Source: JAAYCI01 sp031551695
GTDB taxonomy: Bacteria; Bacillota; Clostridia; Oscillospirales; Ruminococcaceae
Length of the DNA: 64,000 nt
Direction of reading: 5' to 3'
NCBI GenBank assembly: GCA_031551695.1
Contig: JAVBNG010000023.1
Span: 1-64,000, forward strand
Within the stretch, counting starts at the first letter, position 1; every line of letters begins with the position of its first letter. The notes under the pieces were generated by a model that searched no databases, was not told the origin of the DNA, and saw only the letters and a list, made by a program, of their open reading frames with translations. Positions 18,841 to 27,186 of the stretch are shown here, in pieces. The position numbers and the translations under genes are program-made.

Positions 18841-19791
18841 TTAGCGCCCCAGTTCGAGCCAGACTTCACATAAAAACGCAGGCAAATCGGCTGGATTCAT
18901 GCCGGTCTCGCCCTTTTTTTCCGCTGCCAGCATACCGGCCTCTCCGTGGAGCCACACCCCCGCGGCGGCGGCCTCCGGCAAGGGAACGCCCTGTGCTGCC
19001 AACGACGCGATGACCCCCGCCAAAACGTCGCCGCTGCCACCCTTTGCAAGGCCGGAGTTCGGACGGTCGTGCACAAAGGCGCGGCCATCCGGCGCGGCCA
19101 CAACGGTTTTATCACTTTTCAAAACAACGGTGCATTGGTTTTTGGCGGCAAATTCCAGCGCAACCGCCTCCCCCGCCTCTGCAATTCGCTCCGCCGAACG
19201 GCCGGAAAGCCGCGCCATTTCGCCAATGTGCGGCGTTATCACACACGGCACGCGGCCGGCTGCATCGGCCAGCGCCGCAAGGCCTTCTTTGCGCGCTTTT
19301 TCAACTGCTGGCGCCGCTTCTTCACTGCCACTTGCGCCATTCCCTTCCACAGAGACATGCCCCCCAAGGGTGTTCAAAGCGTCCGCGTCCAGCACCAGCG
19401 GGCAGCCGGCCTCGGCCAACAACCGCAGCACCAGCGCGCGCGTTTCCATCGTGTTGCCAAGGCCGCAGCCGGCCAAAACAGCGGTGTGGCGCAAGGCCAA
19501 AACATCACCGATGCCCGCTGCGTCAATGCCGCCCGCGGCGGTTTCGCCAAGGGGAAACAGCACGCAGCCCGGGTGTGCCGCCGCCACCGCCGCGCACGCT
19601 TTTTCCGTTGACGCAACGCGCACAATGCCCACCCCCGCGCGCAACGCGCCACCGGCGGCCAACACGGCGGCGCCACGGTACATGGCGCTGCCCGCCACCA
19701 CACACAGCGTGCCGAAACCGCCTTTGTGCGCCGCCTGCCTGCGCTTTGGCAGCAGTTCCAAAACCCGGTAACGGTCAATGTTCTTTCCCAT
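18841..19791 (-). CDS. nnrD: ADP-dependent (S)-NAD(P)H-hydrate dehydratase
   Basis: 316 residues of the YjeF C-terminal (ribokinase-like) type. It repairs damaged NAD(P)HX back to NAD(P)H. Motifs: HKGGFGTLCVVAGSAMYRGAAVLAA at the N-terminus, PLVLDADALNTL, ITPHIGEMARLSG and the catalytic/ATP-loop region SGLAKGGSGDVLAG. The epimerase (YjeF N-terminal) domain often fused in other bacteria is absent, so this is the stand-alone form. Contains a small Ala/Glu-rich insert after NTLGGH. The ATG at 19791 has a perfect AAAGGAGG. Confidence 0.93.
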   Translation of the reverse strand: MGKNIDRYRVLELLPKRRQAAHKGGFGTLCVVAGSAMYRGAAVLAAGGALRAGVGIVRVASTEKACAAVAAAHPGCVLFPLGETAAGGIDAAGIGDVLALRHTAVLAGCGLGNTMETRALVLRLLAEAGCPLVLDADALNTLGGHVSVEGNGASGSEEAAPAVEKARKEGLAALADAAGRVPCVITPHIGEMARLSGRSAERIAEAGEAVALEFAAKNQCTVVLKSDKTVVAAPDGRAFVHDRPNSGLAKGGSGDVLAGVIASLAAQGVPLPEAAAAGVWLHGEAGMLAAEKKGETGMNPADLPAFLCEVWLELGR

Positions 19792-19815
19792 GGCTCCTCC
19801 TTTTGCACGTGGTGT

Positions 19816-19845
19816 TTGACGAACGCGCCCCACATATTGTAGTAT
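19816..19845 (+). promoter_or_regulatory. Predicted promoter of the 134-aa hypothetical gene
   Basis: TTGACG at 19816-19821 and TAGTAT at 19840-19845, spacer 18 bp, 59 bp before the start codon. Confidence 0.5.
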
Positions 19846-19904
19846 ATCAGCAGTATAGCATATTATCCGCTTTTTATCAGGCGGCGCCGCGAAAGGATAC
19901 AGCT

Positions 19905-20309
19905 ATGGGTATTTTTGACGGATTTCCATTCAAGAGCCGCGAGCAGATGGAGCGCGAACAAAAGGAATTTGAAAAGCGCGTGTTTCCCCACGACATTGAG
20001 AAGACAAAAGCCCTTGCGCTGGACAGGCTGCGTCCCTACGGCGAAAAAAAACCCGGGAAATTGATGGCGGACAATGAAGTGCTGTTTTCCTACATCAGCG
20101 CGAAGGATATTTTTGTGCAGGCCGGCGGCGGCGAAGATGGCGTGGCCGCGGCCAAGAAAGCGCTAAAGCGGCAAAGCTGGCTGCCGAAGCAGATGGTTGA
20201 GGCCGTTTTGGCCCTGGTGAAGCTGGAGGAAAACCGTGACGGGCTGGAAGATTTCCCCACTGCCGACGACATCCGCGTGGAAATGGTGATTGACGACAAC
20301 TTGAAATGA
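19905..20309 (+). CDS. Hypothetical protein, 134 aa
   Basis: I do not recognise the family. The ATG at 19905 follows AAAGGA. The protein is soluble, charged and predicted helical: residues 1-30 are Glu/Lys/Arg-rich (FKSREQMEREQKEFEKRVFP), the middle has a hydrophobic core (LFSYISAKDIFVQAGG) and the C-terminus is acidic (FPTADDIRVEMVIDDN). It stands alone with its own promoter, divergent from nnrD. The frame is also open far upstream, but only as a shadow of the opposite-strand nnrD gene. Confidence 0.65.
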   Translation: MGIFDGFPFKSREQMEREQKEFEKRVFPHDIEKTKALALDRLRPYGEKKPGKLMADNEVLFSYISAKDIFVQAGGGEDGVAAAKKALKRQSWLPKQMVEAVLALVKLEENRDGLEDFPTADDIRVEMVIDDNLK

Positions 20310-20576
20310 CCGCCGTGACATTGTCGTTATATACAGCAGACATCTGTTTGCTTCCTGTGAAAAAGGGACAGTTTATCACCTTTCTATCACATTTTTATTG
20401 TCAGTTTCCATCAAACCGGATGCGCGGCGGGGGCAAACTTCTGCATTATTGTCAATGGCGGCGGGGCGCGATTTGATGTATAATGTGCGGTACAGGCAAA
20501 GGGTATGAATTTGCCGATGCACAAAACCAACCATCTCTGACCCCATGCGGGCCGTGTGAGGAGTATTTAAAAATAC

Positions 20577-21065
20577 ATGAATAAAACTTCCGATTATGAG
20601 CTTTTCAGTTCGATTGTCAGCGACCTTTTGAATGACCCGGACGTAATGTCCATGCAGGACCTTGACCACCACGGCGATATCTCTTGCTTTGACCACAGCC
20701 TGTTCGTTGCCTACCTGAGCTTCAAAATTGCCCGCCGCACCGGCATGGATTACCGCGCCGCCGCGCGCGGCGGCCTGTTGCATGACTTGTACCTGTGCAA
20801 ATGGGAAGAGGAAAACATCGGCCTCTCGCGGCTTTGGTCCCACCCGCAGCGCGCCTTGAAAAACGCGGAGGACCGCTTTGATTTGAACGATTTGGAAAAA
20901 GATATTATTGAAAAGCATATGTGGCCGCTCACGCTCACGTCCGTGCCGAAGCACCGCGAAAGCTTTGTGGTAAGCATAGCGGACAAGGTGTGTGCCATGG
21001 CGGAGTTTTCACACCTGTACCGCGCGCTGCGCATGAAAACCCGCATTGCCAAGGCAGCGGTATAA
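20577..21065 (+). CDS. HD-domain phosphohydrolase
   Basis: 162 residues. HD-superfamily metal ligands are present in order: His in SCFDHSLFVA, the His-Asp pair in GGLLHDLYLCKW, later His residues in RLWSHPQRA and IEKHMWPL, and Asp in VSIADKVCAMAEF. Such small HD proteins hydrolyse phosphomonoesters or nucleotides; the substrate is unknown. AGGAG lies upstream of the ATG, and a TATAAT at 20479-20484 is a possible -10. The structured intergenic segment and strong terminator follow. Confidence 0.85.
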   Translation: MNKTSDYELFSSIVSDLLNDPDVMSMQDLDHHGDISCFDHSLFVAYLSFKIARRTGMDYRAAARGGLLHDLYLCKWEEENIGLSRLWSHPQRALKNAEDRFDLNDLEKDIIEKHMWPLTLTSVPKHRESFVVSIADKVCAMAEFSHLYRALRMKTRIAKAAV

Positions 21066-21078
21066 TGCAGCGCCGGTT

Positions 21079-21175
21079 CCTGCTTTGTTTGCGAAGCAGC
21101 AACACGGTACATATCCCGCCCCTTGGGGCGGGATATTTGCGGGCCCAGGGCCGCGGGGATCGGGGCTTGCCCCGG
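21079..21175 (+). other. Highly structured intergenic segment with 26-bp palindrome
   Basis: Three successive hairpins can form between the HD gene and its terminator: CTGCTT/AAGCAG near 21079-21098; a perfect 26-bp palindrome at 21111-21136 (arm ATATCCCGCCCC); and a GGGGCTTGCCCC-containing stem within 21147-21175. The segment sits in the 3' untranslated part of the HD transcript. It could be a processed 3'-UTR RNA or an independent small RNA; no known family is recognised. Confidence 0.4.
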
Positions 21176-21199
21176 GGCCAAGACCGGTTATTCCTGTTT

Positions 21200-21234
21200 G
21201 CGGACGCCGCTCTGGCGTCCGCTTTTTTTATTTT
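21200..21234 (+). terminator. Strong intrinsic terminator
   Basis: GCGGACGCC and GGCGTCCGC pair perfectly around a five-base loop (21200-21222) and are followed by a run of seven T and then ATTTT. Confidence 0.92.
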
Positions 21235-21312
21235 GGCGTGTTTGTATTCCAGTGAACATGATTGCAAAATTGTGCAAATAAATTATTTGTCTTCAGCTGA
21301 GAGGTGTTAATT

Positions 21313-22131
21313 TTGTCATTTCATCCCTTCCAATTGAATACAGACCCCGGGCGCTTGTTGCAAAAGGCACGCCTATTTTTGCTGGATATGGACGGCACGC
21401 TGTACCTTGGCAACGGGTGGATTGACGGGGCGTTGCCCTTTTTAGCGCGGCTGGAGGAAAGCGGCAAAAATTACCTGTTTTTAACAAATAATTCTTCAAA
21501 AGGCCGCATGGATTATGTGAATAAATTAGCTTCCATGGGCCTGGCTGTGGAGCCTGAGCGGATCGTCACCTCCCTGGAGGTGACAGCCGCTCTTTTGAAA
21601 GAGCGTTTTCCCGGCGCACGGGTGTTTTTGCTGGGCAACGCGCTAGCCAAGGCGGATTTGCAGGAGTTTGGCATTTTGCTGGACGAAGCGCACCCGGACG
21701 TTGTGGTAACGGCCTTCGACACCAGCCTGGACTACGCCAAAATGCACCGGGTGTGCAACCTTATGCGGTCGGGCCTGCCCTACGTTGCCACCCATCCGGA
21801 CCTGAACTGCCCCACGCCGGACGGCTGCATGCCGGACATCGGCGCCATCCACGCTTTCATCGAGGCCTCCACCGGGCGCAAGCCGGACCTGATTGCGGGA
21901 AAGCCTTCGCCCTCCATGACGGCGTACGCGCTGGCAAAAGCGCGTGCAAACCCAGAGGACGCCGCTATTGTGGGCGACCGCCTGTATACGGACATCGCGG
22001 CGGGCGTGGCGGCGGGCGTTTTGCCGGTGCTGGTGCTTTCCGGCGAAACCACGCCCGAATCCCTTGCGGCGTCGCAAACCCAACCTGCCCTTGTGTTTTC
22101 CTCTGTTGCGGCCATCACGCCGCTTTTGTAA
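21313..22131 (+). CDS. HAD-IIA family hydrolase (NagD/YutF-like)
   Basis: 272 residues. Motif I FLLDMDGTLYLGNGW, motif II FLTNNSSKGR, motif III AGKPSPSM and motif IV AIVGDRLYTDIAAG, in the order and spacing of NagD-like phosphatases (ribonucleotide, p-nitrophenyl phosphate or glycerol phosphate phosphatases). The C2A cap lies at about 80-190. Start is TTG at 21313, spaced from GAGAGGTG; the GTG at 21304 overlaps that ribosome site and is less likely. Substrate not readable. Confidence 0.9.
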   Translation: MSFHPFQLNTDPGRLLQKARLFLLDMDGTLYLGNGWIDGALPFLARLEESGKNYLFLTNNSSKGRMDYVNKLASMGLAVEPERIVTSLEVTAALLKERFPGARVFLLGNALAKADLQEFGILLDEAHPDVVVTAFDTSLDYAKMHRVCNLMRSGLPYVATHPDLNCPTPDGCMPDIGAIHAFIEASTGRKPDLIAGKPSPSMTAYALAKARANPEDAAIVGDRLYTDIAAGVAAGVLPVLVLSGETTPESLAASQTQPALVFSSVAAITPLL

Positions 22132-22165
22132 TCCGGCGAATTTACGACTGTTTTTTCGGTTTTCA

Positions 22166-22193
22166 TTGACCTGGCCGGAAAAATGCCTATAAT
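22166..22193 (+). promoter_or_regulatory. Predicted promoter of the TcaA-like/VanY-like pair
   Basis: TTGACC at 22166-22171 and TATAAT at 22188-22193, spacer 16 bp, 39 bp before the start codon. A near-consensus housekeeping promoter. Confidence 0.75.
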
Positions 22194-22231
22194 AGTAAAA
22201 GATATATTACATCATAAGGAGGCCTACCTCT

Positions 22232-25042
22232 ATGAATTTTTGCCCAAACTGCGGAACAAAGCTGGATAACCCGGGCACACCGTTTTGCCCGAACTGCGGG
22301 TTCCAGCTTGCGGCGCAGCCGGCTTCGCAGGAGCCTCCCGCGCCTATAAACAAGCCCGCCTTCTCCGGCGCCACGGCCCCCGGCGACGATGCCTTCCGCG
22401 CCCCTTCCGGCGGCAGCTCTTTCGGCAGCAACGCCTTCGACAGCGCTTCCGGCGGTGCTTCCAGTGATGCTTTCGGCCCTGAGCCCCACGATTCGCCCAG
22501 CGCCGCGCACACCGCGCCGGGGCAAAGTATTTTCAACATTCCGCTGCGCGATGACGCTACAACGGCAGCGCCTGAAACACCGGCATCTGTGGCGCCGGCC
22601 CCCCCCACAGCGGGCGGCCACCCGGCACCGCGCGTGTTCGACTACGACGCGCCCGAAGAGCCGGAACCGCCCGCCCCAAAGGCCGAGGCAAAGCGGCAGC
22701 CGCCGCAGTTTTTCGATTTGGACGAACCGTTCAATGCGTCCGACGCGGACCTGCCCGGGCTGGAGATCAGCACCGGAGGCGAGGCACCCCGTACCGCACC
22801 GGCGCCGCGCACGGAAGTGCGCCCGCAGCCCCAGCGCGTTACCAGCGATGATTTGACAAGCCTGCTGAACGCCGTGCAAAAGCCGCGACCGGCAGCCGCC
22901 GCTGCCACCACGGCGGCAGCCCTTGCCCAATTAGACGAGCAAACCGACGCGGCCGTTTCGGCTTTTGACGGGACAGATGCCCGCCAGCAGGACCTGTTTG
23001 GCGCAGCCGCCGGCCAGGGCGAAGGCACGCCTTTTGTGCGCGCGGCCTCCACAGAGGCCGCGGGCGAAAGCACCTCCGTAGAAAACTTTTTCCCGCAGGA
23101 CGCGCCCGTGCAGAACATTTCGGCCGCGGCCGTGCCGCAATTCACCGCCCCGCGCGGGGAGAGCGCGGAACCGGGCCTCTTTGACGACGCCCAGCCGACC
23201 GAGGAGCCCGCCGCTGAGGAGCCCGCCGGCGACCTGTTCGCCGGGGCCGAACGCGCCCCGGCCAGTTTGGACGAAACACGCATTTTCTCCGCGCCTCCCC
23301 AGCGAGAGGCCGCTGAAAGCGCCCACGCCGCAGCGCCGTACTACAGCCAGGAGCGCCCGCGCTCAACCGCCGCGCCCCGCCAAATGCAGCGCAGCCAGTA
23401 CCCGCCTTCTCCTGCGGCACAGCCGGCCAACCAGGCCCAGGCGGTGGACAACGTGTTTGCGGCGCAGCTGGAAAACGACGTACATCCCTACACGCCTCCG
23501 GTGCCGGGCAGTGCAGCCGCTGAGCGCGCGAAACGCGCCGCCATGGTGGCCAACATCTCCCAGGTGGCGCAGGAAGGCACCGCACCCATTCCTCCATATA
23601 ACGAGGACCCGTATGCGCCCACGCCGCGCACGCCTTCGGCCAAGGCCCCACGGGCTGCCGGCAAACCCGCGCCGCGCCAGCGGGCACAGGCCGTGCAAAT
23701 GATGGACGACTATGACGATTCCCCACGCCGCAGCCGTGGCTCTATCATCGGCATGGTGCTCATTTTCGTGCTTATTTTCGCCATCGTCACAGCAATGGCC
23801 ACCGTCGGCCTGCTGTATTGGCGCAACCGTCCGGCCACTGTTATCGACGCCTACTCCACGGCTTTGGAAAGCAAGGACGTGGCAACCCTGGACGACCTTG
23901 TTGCCCTGAACGGCATCAGCCCCACCGTGGCCGGCTGGGAAGCCATGTGCGCCGAGTTTGAAAACGCGGATAACCTGAAGACCCTTGAGGGCGAACTGGC
24001 CAAAGTGAACGTGAAAGCGACAAACTCCAGTCTGCAATACCCGTCCATCCGGCTGGTGGGCGAGGATTTGTTCCTGTTCATCAAAAAATACCACGTGGAG
24101 GCCACCGGCGTCAGCGCCCTTGCGCCCGGCGCGGCAGACGGCAGCGTGCTGCGCCTGAACGGCGAGGACCACACCGGCGCCGCGGCCGACGGCGGCCAGC
24201 TGTACCAGAACATCATGCCCGGCAAATACAGCTGCATTGTGATGGGCGCGGACGGCGTGAGCGGCACCGAAACCACGGAATCCATTTTTGCTATCAGCGC
24301 GCCCACGGCCATCGGGCAAGGCGCGGCGGCTTCCGGCGGCAGTTCCTCCGGCGCTGCCGCCACAGCCGCCACCGTGACAGTGCAAAACTGCATGAACGAC
24401 GAAGCCACGCTGTATATCAACGACTTGATTATGCCGGAAAAACCCACCGACGGCGTGGTGACGCTGGCGAATGTGCCGGTTGGGGCTGTGATTAAAACAA
24501 CGGCTGAAAAGGACGGCAAAGTGTACGAGAGCAGCGTGACCTTCTCCGACGCGGCCAACACGAACCTGCGGTTCGACAATTACGCCGAGGTGGACGTTGC
24601 CAAAACGGACGACCCCACCGAATACGCGAAAAACACTTCTGTAGACCAGATCAACTCCGACCTGGCCGTGTTTTACCAGTCCTACCTCACCTGCATCAAC
24701 GAGCAAAAAACCGACTCGATGCAAAATGTGACGGAATCGGAAAAGCAGGCGCTGCTGGCGCGCGTAACCAACGCCGACAACGCGGCCAACACCTACAAAT
24801 ACATCAGCTGCAGCGCCAAGGCCGAAAGCATGAAGGCCGGTGAGCAGGACGGCCTGCCCATGCTGGAGTTTAACGGCGCCTTCACCTTTGAATACACCCC
24901 GCGCGACGGCTCCGCGGCGGCGGCGCAGTCCACGAACCACCAGTCCGTGCGCATGGTATATGAGGACGGCCAGTGGAAGACGGACGGTTTCACCTTCGTC
25001 AGCGATGGTGACTATAACAACAATATTATTGCGGCTATGTAG
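22232..25042 (+). CDS. Zinc-ribbon membrane protein with TcaA-like extracytoplasmic region
   Basis: 936 residues. A double-CXXC zinc ribbon opens the protein (FCPNCGTKL, FCPNCGFQL). About 470 residues of Ala/Pro/Glu-rich low-complexity cytoplasmic linker follow. A basic stretch and one membrane helix (about 505-527, GMVLIFVLIFAIVTAMATVG) lead to an outside region of about 400 residues. That region resembles TcaA: a helical second domain, two small beta domains (GKYSCIVMGADG; TLYINDLIMPEKPTDGVVTLANVPVGA), and a final NTF2-like domain (YQSYLTCINEQKTDSM, VRMVYEDGQWKTDGFTF). TcaA-type proteins are wall-stress or glycopeptide-response membrane proteins; the function here is inferred from architecture only. 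The linker is far longer than usual. Followed 45 bp later by a VanY-like gene. Confidence 0.8.
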   Translation: MNFCPNCGTKLDNPGTPFCPNCGFQLAAQPASQEPPAPINKPAFSGATAPGDDAFRAPSGGSSFGSNAFDSASGGASSDAFGPEPHDSPSAAHTAPGQSIFNIPLRDDATTAAPETPASVAPAPPTAGGHPAPRVFDYDAPEEPEPPAPKAEAKRQPPQFFDLDEPFNASDADLPGLEISTGGEAPRTAPAPRTEVRPQPQRVTSDDLTSLLNAVQKPRPAAAAATTAAALAQLDEQTDAAVSAFDGTDARQQDLFGAAAGQGEGTPFVRAASTEAAGESTSVENFFPQDAPVQNISAAAVPQFTAPRGESAEPGLFDDAQPTEEPAAEEPAGDLFAGAERAPASLDETRIFSAPPQREAAESAHAAAPYYSQERPRSTAAPRQMQRSQYPPSPAAQPANQAQAVDNVFAAQLENDVHPYTPPVPGSAAAERAKRAAMVANISQVAQEGTAPIPPYNEDPYAPTPRTPSAKAPRAAGKPAPRQRAQAVQMMDDYDDSPRRSRGSIIGMVLIFVLIFAIVTAMATVGLLYWRNRPATVIDAYSTALESKDVATLDDLVALNGISPTVAGWEAMCAEFENADNLKTLEGELAKVNVKATNSSLQYPSIRLVGEDLFLFIKKYHVEATGVSALAPGAADGSVLRLNGEDHTGAAADGGQLYQNIMPGKYSCIVMGADGVSGTETTESIFAISAPTAIGQGAAASGGSSSGAAATAATVTVQNCMNDEATLYINDLIMPEKPTDGVVTLANVPVGAVIKTTAEKDGKVYESSVTFSDAANTNLRFDNYAEVDVAKTDDPTEYAKNTSVDQINSDLAVFYQSYLTCINEQKTDSMQNVTESEKQALLARVTNADNAANTYKYISCSAKAESMKAGEQDGLPMLEFNGAFTFEYTPRDGSAAAAQSTNHQSVRMVYEDGQWKTDGFTFVSDGDYNNNIIAAM

Positions 25043-25087
25043 CCCGTTTTTTGCGCAAATGCCACAACAAAAACGGAGGACAGATTT

Positions 25088-26170
25088 TTGCAGCAGCAAC
25101 ATTCCAGCGGCGCCACCGGGCAGCGGCTACAGCATTCCAGCCGCCCTTCCCACCCGCGTTCCGCGCCTGTCCATCCTTCCGCCGCACACCCTGCCGAGGC
25201 CCGCCTCTCCGGCGTATCTCTCTCCAAGGCCCAGCCCTCCGGCGCACGTGGTTCCCGCCCTTCCGGTTCCCGCCCTTCCGGTTCCCGTCCTTCCGGCCCG
25301 GGCTTTTCACCGCGCCAGCGCAAGCAGCGGCGCGTCATTGCCGTTATTATTTTAGTTTTATTCATTATCGGCGTTATTATTGCTGTTACTGCTATTATAG
25401 TCAACATCGCCAAGCGGGTGCAGGCCCCCAGTGAACCGGTGGTTTCCGTCAGCGCTTCCAGCAAGCCGGCGGTTTCCGCCAGCGCCTCCACACCGGAAAA
25501 AAAGGCCCCCGAAGTGCCGCCTGTCACGGATGAGTTCGGCCTTGCGGGCTTGCCGCCCCTGTTCAACTATGAAAACTACATCCCGGACGACTATGTGCTG
25601 GACCTTGTGGACGTGGGCGGCGGCCAAAGCATGCAAAAGAACGCCGCAACCGCCTTTCTTGCTATGTGCGAAACCGCCCGGGATGACGGCGTGACTCTTG
25701 CGCCTGTGTCCGGCTATCGCAGCAACGAGCACCAGACAACCAACTACAACACCAGCATCCAGCGCTACCGGGACCAAGGCTACAGCGAAGACGAGGCCCT
25801 GGCAATGACCCAGGCGTACTACGCCATTCCCGGCACCAGCGAGCACGAGGCCGGCCTTGCAATGGACATCGGCTTGGTGGACGACAGCTTTGCCAGTACC
25901 GCCGCCTACGACTGGCTGCAGGAACATTGCATAGAATTCGGCTTCATCAACCGCTACCGCAAGGACACCAAAAACATCACCCACATTGCGTGGGAACCGT
26001 GGCATTACCGGTTTGTCGGCTCCAACCACGCGAAGGAGATTGAAAAGCGCGGCATTACGCTGGAGGAATACATCGAGAGCTTCGATCCTGCGGACGGCTC
26101 TTCCGCGGGCGGCCGCTCCGCCGCTTTGCCGGAAGGCGTAACCCCCGCAAACGCCGCGCCGCCGGGCTGA
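25088..26170 (+). CDS. D-alanyl-D-alanine carboxypeptidase, M15/VanY family, membrane-anchored
   Basis: 360 residues. The cytoplasmic tail (1-80) is Ser/Pro/Arg-rich with three tandem GSRPS units; one membrane helix at about 83-108 anchors the enzyme outside. The M15B zinc-peptidase domain has VSGYRSNEHQ, then GTSEHEAGLAMD (zinc His253 and Asp260) and WEPWHYRFVG (zinc His306), all ligands present. It trims the terminal D-Ala from peptidoglycan stems. Start TTG has GGAGGA upstream. Adjacent to the TcaA-like gene, suggesting a shared cell-wall job. Confidence 0.92.
   Translation: MQQQHSSGATGQRLQHSSRPSHPRSAPVHPSAAHPAEARLSGVSLSKAQPSGARGSRPSGSRPSGSRPSGPGFSPRQRKQRRVIAVIILVLFIIGVIIAVTAIIVNIAKRVQAPSEPVVSVSASSKPAVSASASTPEKKAPEVPPVTDEFGLAGLPPLFNYENYIPDDYVLDLVDVGGGQSMQKNAATAFLAMCETARDDGVTLAPVSGYRSNEHQTTNYNTSIQRYRDQGYSEDEALAMTQAYYAIPGTSEHEAGLAMDIGLVDDSFASTAAYDWLQEHCIEFGFINRYRKDTKNITHIAWEPWHYRFVGSNHAKEIEKRGITLEEYIESFDPADGSSAGGRSAALPEGVTPANAAPPG
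25255..25299 (+). repeat. Three tandem 15-bp units encoding GSRPS
   Basis: Three near-identical 15-bp units of the form TTCCCGCCCTTCCGG (third unit with one change) lie in the N-terminal tail of the VanY-like gene, before the membrane helix. Slippage here would change tail length without frameshift. Confidence 0.7.
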
Positions 26171-26192
26171 GCCGCCCGCCTTCAAACGCCAA

Positions 26193-26234
26193 AAAGCACG
26201 CGGCGCAGGGGTGTGCCCCGTTCCCGCGTGCTTT
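26193..26234 (-). terminator. Terminator of the IMP cyclohydrolase gene
   Basis: An 11-bp stem (26193-26203 with 26224-26234) enclosing a GGGG/CCCC inner hairpin. On the minus strand it is followed by CTTTTTGG, so it faces the minus-strand gene ending at 26353. Confidence 0.65.
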
Positions 26235-26240
26235 GCCGCG

Positions 26241-26309
26241 TGCCGCGGCTGTCAGTATCGCGCCGCATTGCGGCGCTCTGGGTGCGTGTTGGTGGCGCAC
26301 GGCGTTGAT
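26241..26309. repeat. Dispersed intergenic repeat, copy 1
   Basis: Shares four ordered blocks with 47572-47676: TGCCGCGGCTG-CAGTAT, CGCGCC, GCTCTGGGTGCG and CGTTGAT. Copy 1 is shorter, lacking the insertion present in copy 2. It lies between convergent genes. Confidence 0.55.
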
Positions 26310-26352
26310 GCCCTGCTGCTGCCGTGTTGTGCCATTGAAGACCCGGGGCAGC

Positions 26353-27090
26353 CTATTTCCCCTCGTGCCTGTTGATGATGTGCGTGCGTTCGGCACCGTC
26401 CAGGTCCACCGCGCGCAAAAGCAGCGCCACGCGGTTTTCCGCGTTCAGCGCGTTCCAAATAGCATTCGCCAAGACGGCAAGCGCCTCGTCTGTGTGCACA
26501 GGTGCTTCCATGCGCACGCGCAGCGGCTCGCCGGCAAAGCTCTCCAGCCGGCCGCCTTCGCCGGGCACGGCGGCATAGGTGTGCAGCAAATGCCCACAGC
26601 CCGGCAAGGGCCGCGAGTATTCAAAAAACATGCGCGCCACGCTGGCCGCGTTGCCGCCGTCGGCCTTGATGATGCTGAGCTTGTACTTGACGCCGCTGAA
26701 ATCCCGGCTCATCAGGGCGGAAATGCGCGGGGTGTAGTTGGGGGCGTCCGGCTCAAAGGTGCGGGTGCGCAGGGCCTCCTCAAAGGTGATGTTCCGCTTG
26801 ATGCAGTTGTAGATGGTGTCTGTGTGGTCGCCGTTCGTGACGATGGTATAGGCGTCGTGATGGCGAAGCGCAGTATAAATAACAAGATTTGGGTCTTGTT
26901 CCAGCAATTTATCTGCAAATTCTGTCCTTATTTCATTGTGCTGCATGGTGAGCACGCGGTTGCGCGAATTTTCACTGCGGCCCATGAGGAAATAGGCCAG
27001 CACGCCGGTTTTGCCGTCGGCGCTGTTGCCCGCAAAAATGCCGCGGCCCGGGTACGGCCCGGCGCCAAGGGCTTTGAACAAGTCTTCCAT
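26353..27090 (-). CDS. IMP cyclohydrolase (PurO-like)
   Basis: 245 residues of the IMP_cyclohyd family, which closes the last ring of IMP in purine synthesis. Recognisable segments: YPGRGIFAGNSADGKTGVLAYFLMGRSENSRNR near the N-terminus, TALRHHDAYTIVTNGDHTDTIY, and FEPDAPNYTPRISALMSRD. Cytoplasmic, full length. ATG at 27090 has GGCGGATG upstream. Monocistronic with its own promoter and terminator, divergent from aroF. Confidence 0.88.
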   Translation of the reverse strand: MEDLFKALGAGPYPGRGIFAGNSADGKTGVLAYFLMGRSENSRNRVLTMQHNEIRTEFADKLLEQDPNLVIYTALRHHDAYTIVTNGDHTDTIYNCIKRNITFEEALRTRTFEPDAPNYTPRISALMSRDFSGVKYKLSIIKADGGNAASVARMFFEYSRPLPGCGHLLHTYAAVPGEGGRLESFAGEPLRVRMEAPVHTDEALAVLANAIWNALNAENRVALLLRAVDLDGAERTHIINRHEGK

Positions 27091-27138
27091 GTCATCCGCC
27101 TCATTTTTCCAAAGTTGCTTTCATTTTTTCACAAATTC

Positions 27139-27167
27139 AGTATAACACATCCGTGTGCTTTTGTAGA
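27139..27167 (-). promoter_or_regulatory. Predicted promoter of the IMP cyclohydrolase gene
   Basis: TCTACA (27167-27162) and TATACT (27144-27139), spacer 17 bp, with TGT directly before the -10 as an extended element. Confidence 0.6.
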
Positions 27168-27186
27168 CAGGAAGTAAGGAGCAGCC

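Noticed and set aside
23363..25102. 579-codon minus-strand open frame opposite the TcaA-like gene
   Set aside because: No ribosome site and no recognisable domain; the plus strand has promoter, ribosome site, zinc ribbon and TcaA-like domains.
25255..25299. Tandem repeat considered as CRISPR or mobile-element remnant
   Set aside because: Units are 15 bp, directly adjacent without spacers, in frame, and encode GSRPS in a disordered tail.
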